In this document: positions 35,246 through 45,689 of the stretch, piece after piece
Position numbering within the stretch: position 1 is the first letter of the stretch
Layout: every line of letters starts with the position of its first letter
DNA from: Blastobasis lacticolella
Lineage: Eukaryota; Arthropoda; Insecta; Lepidoptera; Blastobasidae
Direction of reading: 5' to 3'
Length of the DNA stretch: 64,000 bases
Assembly (NCBI GenBank): GCA_905147135.1
Contig: LR990058.1
Location: 16,157,349 to 16,221,348, forward strand
The notes under the pieces: generated by a model
Told to the model about the DNA's origin: nothing
The model's database searches: none
Seen by the model: only the letters and a program-made list of their open reading frames with translations
Program-made: the position numbers and the translations under genes

Positions 35246-35809
35246 TTCACTTAAGTGTGACGTCAGTTTGACGTCATTACGTACCACATTTACAACGTCT
35301 TTACATAACTTTTTCTAACGTCTGCAATCGATGTTTATTCAACTTCTTTAAACTACCCTCTAACGACCGTAATAGACGTCTTGTTTGACATCATCGGTGA
35401 TATCGTGAGGCATCATTTAATGCTTCTAAAATGACCCAATATGGACAGACCAACCAATTATAGCTTTCCCAACTCCGTGTCATACTATTATTAGGACAGA
35501 AATATACACGGTGACAATAGTAAAATTTAGATAATAGGTATAACATTAAAAAAAATACTTTAAGAACGTTTATTCTAATAAAGCCTCCTAATCCGTCCCT
35601 GTGCTATCCCAACCACAAACACACACCTAAACTCTTCGGGCGTCGAATAACTATTAGCTAAATTGCTATCCCAGAAATTAGTCAGTCTGAATTATTAGTC
35701 TGATCATAACTATTGGGCTTGCACTACGAGGAAATATCCAAGTGGATTGTTTTGGAAGCTACTAAGTATCGTATGTAATATCCTGTGATACAAACTACCT
35801 ATATACAAG
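35246..35809. other. no gene seen
   Basis: Unassigned sequence up to the gypsy 3' LTR. TACAAACTACCTATATAC directly before the LTR is the target region. Confidence 0.4.
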
Positions 35810-36287
35810 TGTTACAGAAGTGGTTTCAGGGGATTTAAATAAGCAGCCGATACGATTTCAATCGCTATTATAATAATTTAATGGTCCAGAGTTACACCGT
35901 AACGAATCAATAGTTATATTTATAACACATGTGTCACAATCTAAGCAAAATTTTTATAACCTCCGAGAAAAAAAATATACCATCATCCATCATAATTTAG
36001 CCGGAAAGAATTTAACAACTTCAACATAATTATAACGTTTTTGTTAACAACGTATCATGTAAATAGTACATATAAAAGACGAATAAATTAATTAACATAA
36101 TTATTTATGGTAATGAACTATAATGAAAATAAACTTATGAATGAGTAAGGAAATGATTGACTCCGTAAAACAATCAAGTGCTACTAGATGGCGCTAGTGG
36201 TCGCAATTAGAATTATATCTATTAGTTATTATTCTGGTTTAGGCCTATTAGGGATGGAGCTAGTGGAGGTGTTGAATGTTGGTAACA
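35810..36287 (-). repeat. 3' LTR of the gypsy element
   Basis: Compared by eye with 41797-42274 over 478 bp, I find no difference. It contains AGATGGCGC at 36186. No polypurine tract is obvious next to it, which is odd. Confidence 0.93.
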
Positions 36288-36480
36288 CTCGGCCATCCTG
36301 CGCAGGCCGTGTCCCACGGCGATCTCCGACTGCTGTATATTTGTTGCTTGTTCCGCCAATATCACCGCTGCTACCAATGGTGTTGTAACCCTGAAAAAAT
36401 AGAGGAAAACACGCAGTAATTTTCATTTTATTTGTTCAACTTGCCCTAACCAACAGATAATGACTTTCTCAGCTCTTAAT

Positions 36481-37045
36481 TCACACAGTAGATGGATAAA
36501 TAATTATGTGTATTCTCCTTTCCTTTGGCTTCGACTATTTTCGTACATTCACACAGAATTAATATAAATATATAAATATGCAAATAATTTCAGGTAAGTA
36601 ATGAGTTTTTTTTTTTGTATTTAGGTCACATAGTTAAATTTCACAAAGTATTTTTTTTTTTTTTTATGTCGCATTGTATTTATCACACAGTTCTATGTCA
36701 TTTGTAATAAATTAATTACCTACATAGTGTACAAGGACTTGGTCACACAGCCATCCATTATTTTCATCTCACAGTTAATGATCACACAGTATTTATTATG
36801 TCACATAGTATTTATCACACAAGTCTATGTCATTTGTTATAAATTAGTTACCTACATAGTATACAAGGACTTGGTCACACAGCCATCCATTATTTTCATC
36901 TCACAGTTTATGATCACACAGTATTAATTTTACACTGTTATATGGTTTCTATCACACAGTACTACTTTATGTCATTTTCATTATAATTGTACTGCTATTT
37001 ATGGATTTGGTCACACAGCCATCCATAAGTCGCACATAGCTATTA
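36481..37045 (+). repeat. TCACACAG array in ~132-137-bp tandem units
   Basis: TCACACAG occurs nine times in one orientation (36481, 36549, 36683, 36743, 36782, 36875, 36914, 36952, 37011). Two and a half larger units start at 36683, 36815 and 36952, each with GGTCACACAGCCATCCAT. It lies in the noncoding part of the gypsy element between pol and the 3' LTR. Confidence 0.9.
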
Positions 37046-37371
37046 ACTTAATGTACATTTTTTTGTTTGGTGACGATTAGTGTAGGTTTGGGTATGCATT
37101 ATTATTGTCAAAGACTACAATAATATTTAAACTCAACTAATAATTTTATCTCAATTCAACTTATTATTAAATATATATAAAATCATTCATGTGAATACAA
37201 CCTCAGTATTATTATGACTATGATTATCTAATTAGTTCCAAACACTTAACAAAAGTCCTATAAAGATTGTAGAAAGAAACATAATATTTATTACAACAGG
37301 TATACTTGATATGATAGGTATAAATGATTGGCTGCACACAGTTTCAATCGAATGATAGAATAACGGCGAAG

Positions 37372-40300
37372 TTAACTTTCTAGAAGATCTATTAAATCAT
37401 CACGGTCTACCTCATGATCGCTACCTGAAGTATCATCGTCCGAAATTATTACCTTATAAGGCCGCAGTGTGTCACTTCTAACTACCGCATTGAATTTTCT
37501 ATAACCTTTCATTCCTTTTATGCTAGTTATAGTATACCGGTCCAATGACTGATCAGATTTAGTGACCTTGTAAGGTCCGGTATAGATCCCATCTAATTTT
37601 CGCGTTAGGTTTGCCTGAGCATCCCTAGCGACTCCACCTTTCCATAGTACAAGTTGCCCAACATTGTATTTCCTGCATTTCTTATGTTTTTTGTCGAATC
37701 TTTCTTTCATCGAGCTCATATTTTCGTCCATGCGAATTTTGGCTTCATCTCTCCTAGTTTGTAATCGCTGTTGCTGTGTCTCAAGATCCAGAGGCGTGTC
37801 AGAAGGGATAGCCGGAAAGCGGCTGTTGGAGTGCCCGAACATTAAGCTGAATGGAGAGTGTCCTGTGGTCGAGTTTAAAGTATTGTTGATTCCCCATACA
37901 ATGTCTGCGAGCTTGGTGTCCCAACTACATTCCGTCTCGCCCATTGTGGTCAAGCCACTTATTACTGTACTATTTGACCGTTCGATTTGTCCATTGGATC
38001 TTGGGCTAGCAATGGCATTCAGTATGTGTTTGAACTGCATTTCTTCAGATAATTGTTTGAAGTAACGACTGGTGAAAGCTTTGCCCCTGTCAGTAATTAT
38101 CCTGACTGGATTACCAAACTGCGTAGTTATTTCTTTCAACAACCTAATTGTCTCTATCGAACTGCAGTTTTTAGCAGGTTTTGCAAATAAAAACTTTGTG
38201 AACGAGTCGATGACCATGAAAATATACGCGTTACCCTTACGAGTTTTTGCGAAGGGTCCCAAATGGTCCGCGTGCAATGTATGCATCGGGAAAGCAGATT
38301 TTTCGATAGGATGTAGTTCTCCTTCTAACCTACCATAATTTCTCTTTCCAAATGCACACTGGAGACAAGATTTAATGTACTTTCTAATAAATCTCGTCAT
38401 TTTCGGGAACCAGAATTGAGCTTTAATCACCTGTTCACACCTTTCAAAACCAGGATGTCCTATCTGATCGTGCATTTTCTGTAGAAGTCCATACTTTGCT
38501 AGCTTAGGAATAACGAATCTCTCCCCGACTAACGTTTTCCGATATAATATTCCGTCCCTAGCTATATAATTAGCCGCAATATCTGGGTTGATAGTAGGGC
38601 CACGTAACCGAGTAAGAATTTCTTGTACGCTCGCGTCCTGCATTTGTAAAGTCAACAGCCAGTCAGAGTTATCTATCATCAGCACATTATACGACATGGG
38701 ATTCCTGCTTAATGCGTCGACGTGCTTCATCTTGTCGCCCGCTCTATATTCGATCTCGAGATCAAAATCCTGAATGGTGAGCCACCATCGAGCTATTCGG
38801 GGTATTAAATCTCGTTTAACGAGAGTGGTTCGAAGCGCGGCACAGTCAGTGACTACTTTGACAGGAATCCCTGTCAAATAAATGCGAAAACGTTTGAGTG
38901 ACTCTACTACCGCGAGAGTTTCTAGCTCGTAGCTATGGTAGACACTTTCTTCCCTGCTTGTGACTCTACTAAAGTACGCAATGGGTTTTAATTTACCGTC
39001 CCGTTGGTATTGCATGAGGATCCCGCTAAGCCCCAACTTGCTCGCATCAGTATGGAGCTCAGTGTTTGCGTCTTTGTCATAAATTCCTAACACAGGCCTT
39101 TCAATCAATCGCTCTTTTAGAGTCTGAAATGCGTGTTCTTGCTCGTCTGTCCACTGCCACTCTACACCTTTTTTCGTAAGCTCTGTTAAGGGACGAGCAA
39201 TAACAGCGAAGCCTTCGATAAATTTCCTAAAATAGGACGTTAGTCCTATGAACTGCCTGATTTCATGGACGTTACGCGGTCGATTATAATTAGCTACACA
39301 ACTGATTTTCGCTCGGCCTGGTTGTATCGTACCCGCAGTGATTTCGTGACCGAGATATAGAGCGGAACTTTTTAGAAAGGAGCATTTGTTTAAATTCAAT
39401 TTAAGTTTTGCTTGAGTTAATAAATCTAAAACCGTTTCTAAAAGATCCAAGCCTTGTTCTACAGTCACCGTAGGAATCATCACATCGTCCAAATATAGAG
39501 CTATATCTCTAGTTAATGTACCTAAGGTCATCTGGATCAGTCTTGAGAACACTGCTGGTGCGTTTGCTAAACCAAACGGCATTTTAAGAAACTCATACTG
39601 ACCAGTTGGTGTAACAAACGCAGTTTTACTAACTGAGTCTTCATTCATAGGTACTTGGTAATAACCCTGCGCTAGATCTAGAGTCGTAAAGTAGCACTTA
39701 CCAGCCAGTCGAGTTACCTGATCCTCGATATGGGGCAACGGATATCTGTCTTTAATGGTTTGCGCATTTAACGCCCTATAATCTACGCAAAGTCTATAGC
39801 CGCCCTCTTTTTTCTTTATTAACACCAGTGGACTGGCGTATTCTGAGATAGACTCTCTAATTATGCCCGCATTCAGAAGTTCGTTAACTTTCTCGTTTAC
39901 TACTTCGCTCTCTTTATATGATAATCGGTATGGTTTCGAATAAACAGGCTGACTAGTAGTCGTGCGAATATGCATTTCTATCATATCAGTACATCCCAAG
40001 TCTTTTGTGCTCTTTGCAAACGAATTCCTATATTGGTTTAATAATTTCATTAATTTATTTTTATCTATATCGTTAAGTTCGCCAATATCCACGTCCGTCA
40101 CATCAACGTTATTTTCATGCTGCATACTTTCGTCCTCGTCGTTAATAGTAAACACTTCAAACCCTACTTCATTTGTCTGTCGCGTAAATGATACAGCTCT
40201 GGCTATTAGTCTACCAGCTGACCACACTAGACTTTCACTACCTACATTAATTATTCTGAGATGTGATATCGTTTTAATAATTGCCTCTGGTATACAATAT

Positions 40301-41754
40301 GATGTACACCCGTTCTCATACCATACTGCATTCGTTAAAAATGTGTGCTCCAAATCGTCAATACAATCAACGTAAACTTCAACGAACATGCTACTGTTTT
40401 TGGGAATCGTTACATCATTTTTCAATCGTACCCTAAACTTGGACACAAAATCATTCGCAGTTAGGTTAATGTCAGATAAAAAGTTAGATAATTTGTGGGT
40501 AGGTACGAAATTCACAGATGTATGAGTAGTTATTAAACTGACATCATTTTGATGTATCATTGGTTGACCAATTATTAAGTCTATATCTGAAAGTTGACAA
40601 TCTGTGATTTCCACCTGACCATGCAATGCTAAATCGTCAATCATTACACTTATATTGCTCACACCGAGTGAACCAGTACTTCCTCCGCCAAAACCTCTCA
40701 TAACAACATTAGAGGGGCTAATGTCGATATGTAAGTCTTGAGCACACGAGAGCGAAAGTAAATTGAGCTTACTTCCTGTATCTATATAAGCCAATAATTG
40801 ACGATCGTTTATTTTTACATTTCTCTTATATAGGTCTTGAAATATATCATATGTGATAGCTAAAACATTACTGACCTGTCGCGATTGTTGCTGGCGCGAA
40901 GCACCTGGAGCGAACCAGCAAGTCGCTGTCGTATGTCCAATACGTTGGCAGATGTCGCAGCGTAGCAGCTGCCGACAATCTCGCGCTTCATGTCCAGGCC
41001 GACGACACATGTAACACAACTTCGGTAACAGCGTACGTTGTTGCTGTCCAGTCACTCCGATGGATGTATTGCTGCTGTTACCTCTTCTCCAAGTCGATCT
41101 TCCTGCCGTAGACGCTGCCGCTTCTACTCGCTTAAAGTTTTCAAGTGATGATAAATAACCGTAATACAGCTGTTCTGGTGAGTCACATTGGTAGGCTTTT
41201 GCGTTAGCTCTCAGTTCAGCAGGGAGACCTCGAATAATGCACGAATTTGCCTTTTCTCCGTCAATACTGCACTTCTTGAGCAGTGAAAGTTTGGTATGGA
41301 AGTACTTGGTCATTGTTTCGTTGTCTTTCTTGCTCCTCGCCAACATTTGTTCCAACCTGTCTACATAGTCGGTGGATCTAGGAAATGCTGTACTTAAGGC
41401 CTCCTTCCAGTCTTCCCAATCCAAGTTGTAATCTTCTAAGTCGTCGTACCATTCCCTGGCGGAACCACGAAGCCGAAGCTGCATGACAAATTGTCGGTCT
41501 GTATTCGACCATTGGTAAATCTCCCCGAGCTGATCGATCTTGTGTAGCCATCCGACGACGTTAGTAGATGCGTCTTCTGGGCGGAATTTTGGAATTAGCT
41601 CCGCATCGGCAGGGGTAACACGGCGTCGTCGCTTAGACCGTGAGGAGTTGTCGTTGTCAGAAAAAAAAATTTCTTCATTCTGATCTTCTTCCGACGACTC
41701 ACTGAGTTTCCTCTTTCTTCGTCGACCCAAACCGTTGATATACGGACCTGACAT
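37372..41754 (-). CDS. gypsy Gag-Pol polyprotein (1460 aa)
   Basis: A single frame encodes all proteins for reverse transcription and integration. After a basic N-terminus, the Gag domain covers about residues 50-210. Two CCHC zinc knuckles lie at 247-260 and 266-279. The protease has DTG at 325-327. The reverse transcriptase has LCVDYRALN near 655-663, LDLAQGYYQ at 692-700 and catalytic YLDD at 754-757. RNase H shows D903, E943 and D970. Integrase has the HHCC zinc site (H1095, H1100, C1130, C1133) and the catalytic triad D1163, D1222, E1258 (D-35-E). The ATG at 41754 lies only 42 nt inside the 5' LTR. Gag and Pol are fused without a frameshift. All key residues are present, so the element may be competent. 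Confidence 0.95.
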   Translation of the reverse strand: MSGPYINGLGRRRKRKLSESSEEDQNEEIFFSDNDNSSRSKRRRRVTPADAELIPKFRPEDASTNVVGWLHKIDQLGEIYQWSNTDRQFVMQLRLRGSAREWYDDLEDYNLDWEDWKEALSTAFPRSTDYVDRLEQMLARSKKDNETMTKYFHTKLSLLKKCSIDGEKANSCIIRGLPAELRANAKAYQCDSPEQLYYGYLSSLENFKRVEAAASTAGRSTWRRGNSSNTSIGVTGQQQRTLLPKLCYMCRRPGHEARDCRQLLRCDICQRIGHTTATCWFAPGASRQQQSRQVSNVLAITYDIFQDLYKRNVKINDRQLLAYIDTGSKLNLLSLSCAQDLHIDISPSNVVMRGFGGGSTGSLGVSNISVMIDDLALHGQVEITDCQLSDIDLIIGQPMIHQNDVSLITTHTSVNFVPTHKLSNFLSDINLTANDFVSKFRVRLKNDVTIPKNSSMFVEVYVDCIDDLEHTFLTNAVWYENGCTSYCIPEAIIKTISHLRIINVGSESLVWSAGRLIARAVSFTRQTNEVGFEVFTINDEDESMQHENNVDVTDVDIGELNDIDKNKLMKLLNQYRNSFAKSTKDLGCTDMIEMHIRTTTSQPVYSKPYRLSYKESEVVNEKVNELLNAGIIRESISEYASPLVLIKKKEGGYRLCVDYRALNAQTIKDRYPLPHIEDQVTRLAGKCYFTTLDLAQGYYQVPMNEDSVSKTAFVTPTGQYEFLKMPFGLANAPAVFSRLIQMTLGTLTRDIALYLDDVMIPTVTVEQGLDLLETVLDLLTQAKLKLNLNKCSFLKSSALYLGHEITAGTIQPGRAKISCVANYNRPRNVHEIRQFIGLTSYFRKFIEGFAVIARPLTELTKKGVEWQWTDEQEHAFQTLKERLIERPVLGIYDKDANTELHTDASKLGLSGILMQYQRDGKLKPIAYFSRVTSREESVYHSYELETLAVVESLKRFRIYLTGIPVKVVTDCAALRTTLVKRDLIPRIARWWLTIQDFDLEIEYRAGDKMKHVDALSRNPMSYNVLMIDNSDWLLTLQMQDASVQEILTRLRGPTINPDIAANYIARDGILYRKTLVGERFVIPKLAKYGLLQKMHDQIGHPGFERCEQVIKAQFWFPKMTRFIRKYIKSCLQCAFGKRNYGRLEGELHPIEKSAFPMHTLHADHLGPFAKTRKGNAYIFMVIDSFTKFLFAKPAKNCSSIETIRLLKEITTQFGNPVRIITDRGKAFTSRYFKQLSEEMQFKHILNAIASPRSNGQIERSNSTVISGLTTMGETECSWDTKLADIVWGINNTLNSTTGHSPFSLMFGHSNSRFPAIPSDTPLDLETQQQRLQTRRDEAKIRMDENMSSMKERFDKKHKKCRKYNVGQLVLWKGGVARDAQANLTRKLDGIYTGPYKVTKSDQSLDRYTITSIKGMKGYRKFNAVVRSDTLRPYKVIISDDDTSGSDHEVDRDDLIDLLES

Positions 41755-41784
41755 CCTCCTTGTGGGCTGTTGTGGTTCCCGATC

Positions 41785-41810
41785 CCACTTCTGAATTGTT
41801 ACAGAAGTGG
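41785..41810. promoter_or_regulatory. 9-bp inverted repeat across the U5/leader junction
   Basis: CCACTTCTG (41785-41793) and CAGAAGTGG (41802-41810) pair around the LTR boundary. No tRNA-complementary TGG starts directly at the LTR edge, where a primer binding site is expected; the first candidate, TGGGATCGGGAACC, starts about ten bases inside. Confidence 0.6.
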
Positions 41811-42274
41811 TTTCAGGGGATTTAAATAAGCAGCCGATACGATTTCAATCGCTATTATAATAATTTAATGGTCCAGAGTTACACCGTAACGAATCAATAG
41901 TTATATTTATAACACATGTGTCACAATCTAAGCAAAATTTTTATAACCTCCGAGAAAAAAAATATACCATCATCCATCATAATTTAGCCGGAAAGAATTT
42001 AACAACTTCAACATAATTATAACGTTTTTGTTAACAACGTATCATGTAAATAGTACATATAAAAGACGAATAAATTAATTAACATAATTATTTATGGTAA
42101 TGAACTATAATGAAAATAAACTTATGAATGAGTAAGGAAATGATTGACTCCGTAAAACAATCAAGTGCTACTAGATGGCGCTAGTGGTCGCAATTAGAAT
42201 TATATCTATTAGTTATTATTCTGGTTTAGGCCTATTAGGGATGGAGCTAGTGGAGGTGTTGAATGTTGGTAACA
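41797..42274 (-). repeat. 5' LTR of the gypsy element
   Basis: Carries the promoter for the minus-strand transcript (TTTTATATGTAC on that strand is a TATA candidate). Copy of 35810-36287. Confidence 0.93.
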
Positions 42275-42279
42275 CAAGA

Positions 42280-42420
42280 TATAAGAAACTACTGAACGGA
42301 TTATGAAAATTATTTCATGGGTAGAAAGAAACTACATTGTTCGGGAGTAACATAGAATACTTTTCATCGATAGCTGAATGTTTACAGATATCCAAACTGC
42401 GCGCGGGTGCAAAGGACGCT
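42280..42420 (+). mobile_element. Helitron remnant hit by the gypsy element
   Basis: AAACTACTGAACGGATTATG at 42287 and CAAACTGCGCGCGGGTGCAA at 42394 match internal and 3' parts of lepidopteran Helitrons. Confidence 0.4.
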
Positions 42421-42454
42421 TAGTGTTACAATATATTTACGCAGTGTGTAAGTG

Positions 42455-42715
42455 GCCGTGTGGTGTCCGGCAGAGTAGAATAGCACAAACCCCTTACACT
42501 CTTGGGTGTCGTACAAGGCGACTAATATTTTCGAGGCAAAAGATCAAGAGTCTCCGTAGTCTGGAAAATGGGCAGCAGCATTTTCCATTATTATATTTAA
42601 ACACTGCGATCTCCAACCCGCCTGCCCAGGGTGAAGATTATGCCAGTGACCTCCCCTTTCGTGGGAGAGGCCCCGAGTCCTGCAGTGGATTGTTACGGGC
42701 TGTGATGATGATGTG
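42455..42715 (+). mobile_element. retroposon, near-complete copy
   Basis: GTGGTGTCCGGCAGAGTAG to GTCCTGCAGTGGATTGTTAC, ending GGGCTGTGATGATGATG. A good plus-strand copy with its GATGAT tail. Confidence 0.7.
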
Positions 42716-43170
42716 TAAGGGAGGTACCTACAATCTAGTTTCTGAGTTTAAGCGTAGACAGACAGGCAGGTGGACTCGGTATATCTTTAAAGGCTTATAA
42801 GGTTGTCTATTGCAACATTCTACGGATCCCTAAAACCATAATATTTGAAGCACTTGCGCGAAAATACCTCTCAAAACCATAAACACCTGAACATGGCTTA
42901 AACTCAATTTAGCCAAACAAAAACGAATGTCTAACAAAATTTCATACTGCGAACACCGTATCGCTAAGGCCGTTAGCTTCAAATGAGCTTTTTAATAATA
43001 AAAAACAGCGACATTATATCATGAACAATGTTAGAATATACCATACTCGTGTACAGTGGTCTACAGTCTGCAGTGAACATGAGATTTGAGCCATACTCCA
43101 CGGTAATAAAGACCTGCAATGTTTTTATATTCGAGTCAAATGTTACCAATTTGACCCAATACCTGTCGTT
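42716..43170. other. no gene seen
   Basis: Includes a dispersed repeat fragment at 42740-42830, related to 30093-30178 in inverse orientation. Confidence 0.35.
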
Positions 43171-43639
43171 CAATGAGGAGTTTTCCAGTAGGTATTGTCA
43201 GTTGGTTTCAAAAAGCATCAATAGATGGCGCTCCTACAATTTTGGTAAATGTTTTTTTTTATCTTTATGATTGTGGCTGTGATCTCATGCAGCCAACTAA
43301 TATTAAACTTAAAAATTGAATGCTTATTAGTATAAACATAACTTTTAAAGGTTGAACGAAATGTACAAAGAAATATTTATATACGTAGGCATTGTGTTCC
43401 GTTTTAATACAAACCTTTCATATTTTACTTACTAAACTACACTTACCAATTAATTATATTTTAATTATTTGACAATGTACTCATAACTTTGACATTCTTA
43501 TGTAATAGAACGTACTCATTGTTTATATCCTCTTTGCAAACAATCTAATTCAAGCGATTATCAATTACCAAAATTGTCGGGGCGCCATCTAGTGAGTGTT
43601 TAGGAATGCTTTAGATACCTATTGGAAAACTGCTCATTG
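43171..43639. mobile_element. complete MITE, solo copy
   Basis: 469 bp. The left end CAATGAGGAGTTTTCCAGTA and the right end TTGGAAAACTGCTCATTG are inverted, with similarity extending about 80 bp inward through AGATGGCGC on each side. It is the uninterrupted equivalent of 19271-23884. I could not define a target duplication, so the superfamily is open. Confidence 0.8.
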
Positions 43640-44119
43640 AGCTAAAATTTGGATGACAAAGCATTAATATGGCACCATGGAGCTGGTCTGATCATGGAGT
43701 AGGAACATAATCATAGGAACTAATGAATGCAACAAGATAGCCCCATCGTGTTTGGGGCTCTTTGGAATGGTTTTATTTGATATTTAAGGCCTGTTGATGA
43801 TGACGGAAGGTTGCCATAGGCACTCCTAAACTATGAATGATAAACCCATTGGGTTTGGGCTCGTAAGATTTATCTTGACAATTACAATTAGGCACTCTGA
43901 CTGATCCTAGATTGTAGATCGGCGGCATGTTAGTTCTTTTTACGCCACATTTAGAATGCATTGGTACATAGCGACATTGGGGATGCTCTGTAATGAACTA
44001 TTGTATATATTTTACATTAAAACACACGCAGTAGCGAACCACGCCGTGGTATACGATAACGTTTAGATTTCACTGAAAATCAGCGCTGCAGCACTTGCTT
44101 TCGCTTATGCTGAGCTGGG
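43640..44119. other. no gene seen
   Basis: Unassigned sequence just outside the palindrome. Confidence 0.4.
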
Positions 44120-44300
44120 TCTGAGAGTCCTTTTGGCATCGCAGTGGTCCATGACTATTGTTTTTGTGTTTGTACCCACACTGTTTTAGTTTAGCATTGA
44201 AGTTTTCTAAAATTACCTTAATATATAAACGCTTACGGATTTTTGTGTTGTCAAAATAAACCATGTCTATGTCTAAGTCCAAGTCTACAGTCAATGACAC
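44070..44300 (-). pseudogene. unidentified virus-like gene fragment, left copy
   Basis: The frame contains VYFDNTKIRKRLYIKVI, FNAKLKQCGYKHK and matches 60424-60729 in the other arm over its first ~55 codons. Beyond 44120 the two copies have unrelated sequence, so the C-terminal part is junction sequence. No ATG at the proposed start. Product unknown. Confidence 0.4.
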
Positions 44301-44569
44301 GAAAGCGTATGGTCTATAACTTCACGATTAGGCATCTAGGCAAGGCAAGGGTGATATTGTCGTATTCAGTGATGAAGATATTACAGTGAAAAAGGGTCAA
44401 AGGCATCTTCAAAAATTTCTACCTGTTGTGTATGTGCCACCTTGAAGGTGCTATGAATAAGGGTCGAAGTAACAAGGTAACATGAATTGCTAAGGCTGCA
44501 GCATCAACATCCAAGCTGGGGCCGAATTATCAGAAACCTACAGCTCACGTTCTCACAGAACGACACTTA

Positions 44570-44890
44570 GAACGCCTAGAACAAAAATACTTCTTGTAGA
44601 ATTATCTGCTTATCGTGGACATGCAGCGTTCACCTGCATCGCGTAGGCCATGCACCGCTTGCCACTTTTGCACAATGTAAGCATGACGATGGACTGCAGC
44701 GCAGCATTCATAGCGGGCACTCACAAGACCCACTAATGCTAAAATTGAAGTTAATTCTTCAACAGGAGTACTATAGTGTGTTGAAACCTATAAGCGCAGC
44801 CAGCAACCGGGACATGGGGTGACGTGGTCGTAGCATTGTTCTTTACACAAGTTTAATTTCCTACGTCGCTTGCTTGTCACAAACTCGCCC
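44570..44890 (-). pseudogene. unidentified gene, left copy of 59799-60125
   Basis: The minus-strand reading has SKRRRKLNLCKEQCYDH and CPGCWLRL followed by a stop (TAG in CGCTTATAGG), then matches the rest of the right copy (KLTSILALVGLV, YIVQKWQAVHGL). The cysteine pairs suggest metal binding. Function unknown. Confidence 0.4.
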
Positions 44891-45206
44891 GGCAACCAGA
44901 CGGCTATTTTATTGGGTACAACCCAATCAATTTTGTTTATATTTTATGTGTTATCAGTACATTCGGTCAAGGATCGCATACTAGTCATTTTACTCTACTA
45001 GAACTGCATCCGATCTGCATCGTTGTCGCTGTTAAGACACGCTCTTGTCACGCACACAATGCCGTATGTGTTTAATAGGTATGTTTTACCTGTATACTAA
45101 AGGTACAAACTTTTAAACTGGTATTCACGATGAGTCTCCAGGATTCCTATTATGGACTGCCAAGCTAATTGTAAGACAATGCGTCCGGGACAGCAATTAA
45201 ACGTTG

Positions 45207-45413
45207 TTAACGATGTACCAGATTGGTAGCGTAAACTCCCGGGGCCCCGGTATGGAAGCGCAGGATGAGTTGTAAATGGCAAGGTCCCAACTCTACACCG
45301 GGCAACCGTGCACCGCAGCAGTGCCGTATGTCTATATATATGCGCAGACAATGCCCGTGACAGTTGCCCGGTGCTGACTTGACGCCTTGCTGTTGTAAAT
45401 CATCTATTTCCAT
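45207..45413 (-). CDS. unidentified small ORF, left copy
   Basis: 68 codons from an ATG (MEIDDL). The right arm has the same start at 58593, but there the frame is cut by a retroposon insertion after RIYYADR. No recognisable domain. It is divergent from the NS3-like gene, with about 280 bp between their starts, as in an ambisense layout. Confidence 0.35.
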   Translation of the reverse strand: MEIDDLQQQGVKSAPGNCHGHCLRIYIDIRHCCGARLPGVELGPCHLQLILRFHTGAPGVYATNLVHR

Positions 45414-45584
45414 AACAATTCAAGTTTGACTGACGTGGTACGAGAATATTTTATTATTCAATTGTTCATTTTACGAACAACACATTTAACATTACCGCGC
45501 CGACGGATAACGCGCGGGTTACGTTGCGGGAATTCCGTTTGCATTGTTAACCAGATATCGTTTTATTTATAGTGCATATGGCTT

Positions 45585-45600
45585 AGTATAAATTGACTTG
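45585..45600 (+). promoter_or_regulatory. possible TATA box upstream of NS3-like gene
   Basis: GTATAAATTGACTTG about 100 bp before the ATG at 45690 is a TATA-like element, conserved in the other arm (near 58420). Inference from position only. Confidence 0.4.
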
Positions 45601-45689
45601 CGCATAGTTGATGGCTACAAACTGAACGGTGAATGTTCACGAAGGAACATCACATAAGCGGAGAAGCTCCGTGACATCCAGAACTCAAC

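Larger units (their letters stand above)
35810..42274 (-). mobile_element. intact Ty3/gypsy LTR retrotransposon
   Basis: 6465 bp, minus-strand sense, with 478-bp LTRs at 35810-36287 and 41797-42274 bounded by TG..CA. CAAG flanks both ends (35806-35809, 42275-42278), a 4-bp target duplication. The Gag-Pol frame is unbroken. There is no env-like third frame: the 1.08 kb between the pol stop and the 3' LTR holds a tandem-repeat array instead. The order PR-RT-RNase H-IN assigns it to Ty3/gypsy (Metaviridae). Confidence 0.93.

Noticed and set aside
36481..37045. CRISPR-like array
   Set aside because: Units are ~134 bp, diverged, and lie inside a eukaryotic retrotransposon; no short repeats with unique spacers.
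36288..37371. env gene in the gypsy element
   Set aside because: No open frame of sufficient length; the region is a noncoding repeat array.
39962..40375. plus-strand ORF of 137 codons
   Set aside because: Antisense shadow of the gypsy Gag-Pol frame; likewise 37664-38065 and 38072-38338.
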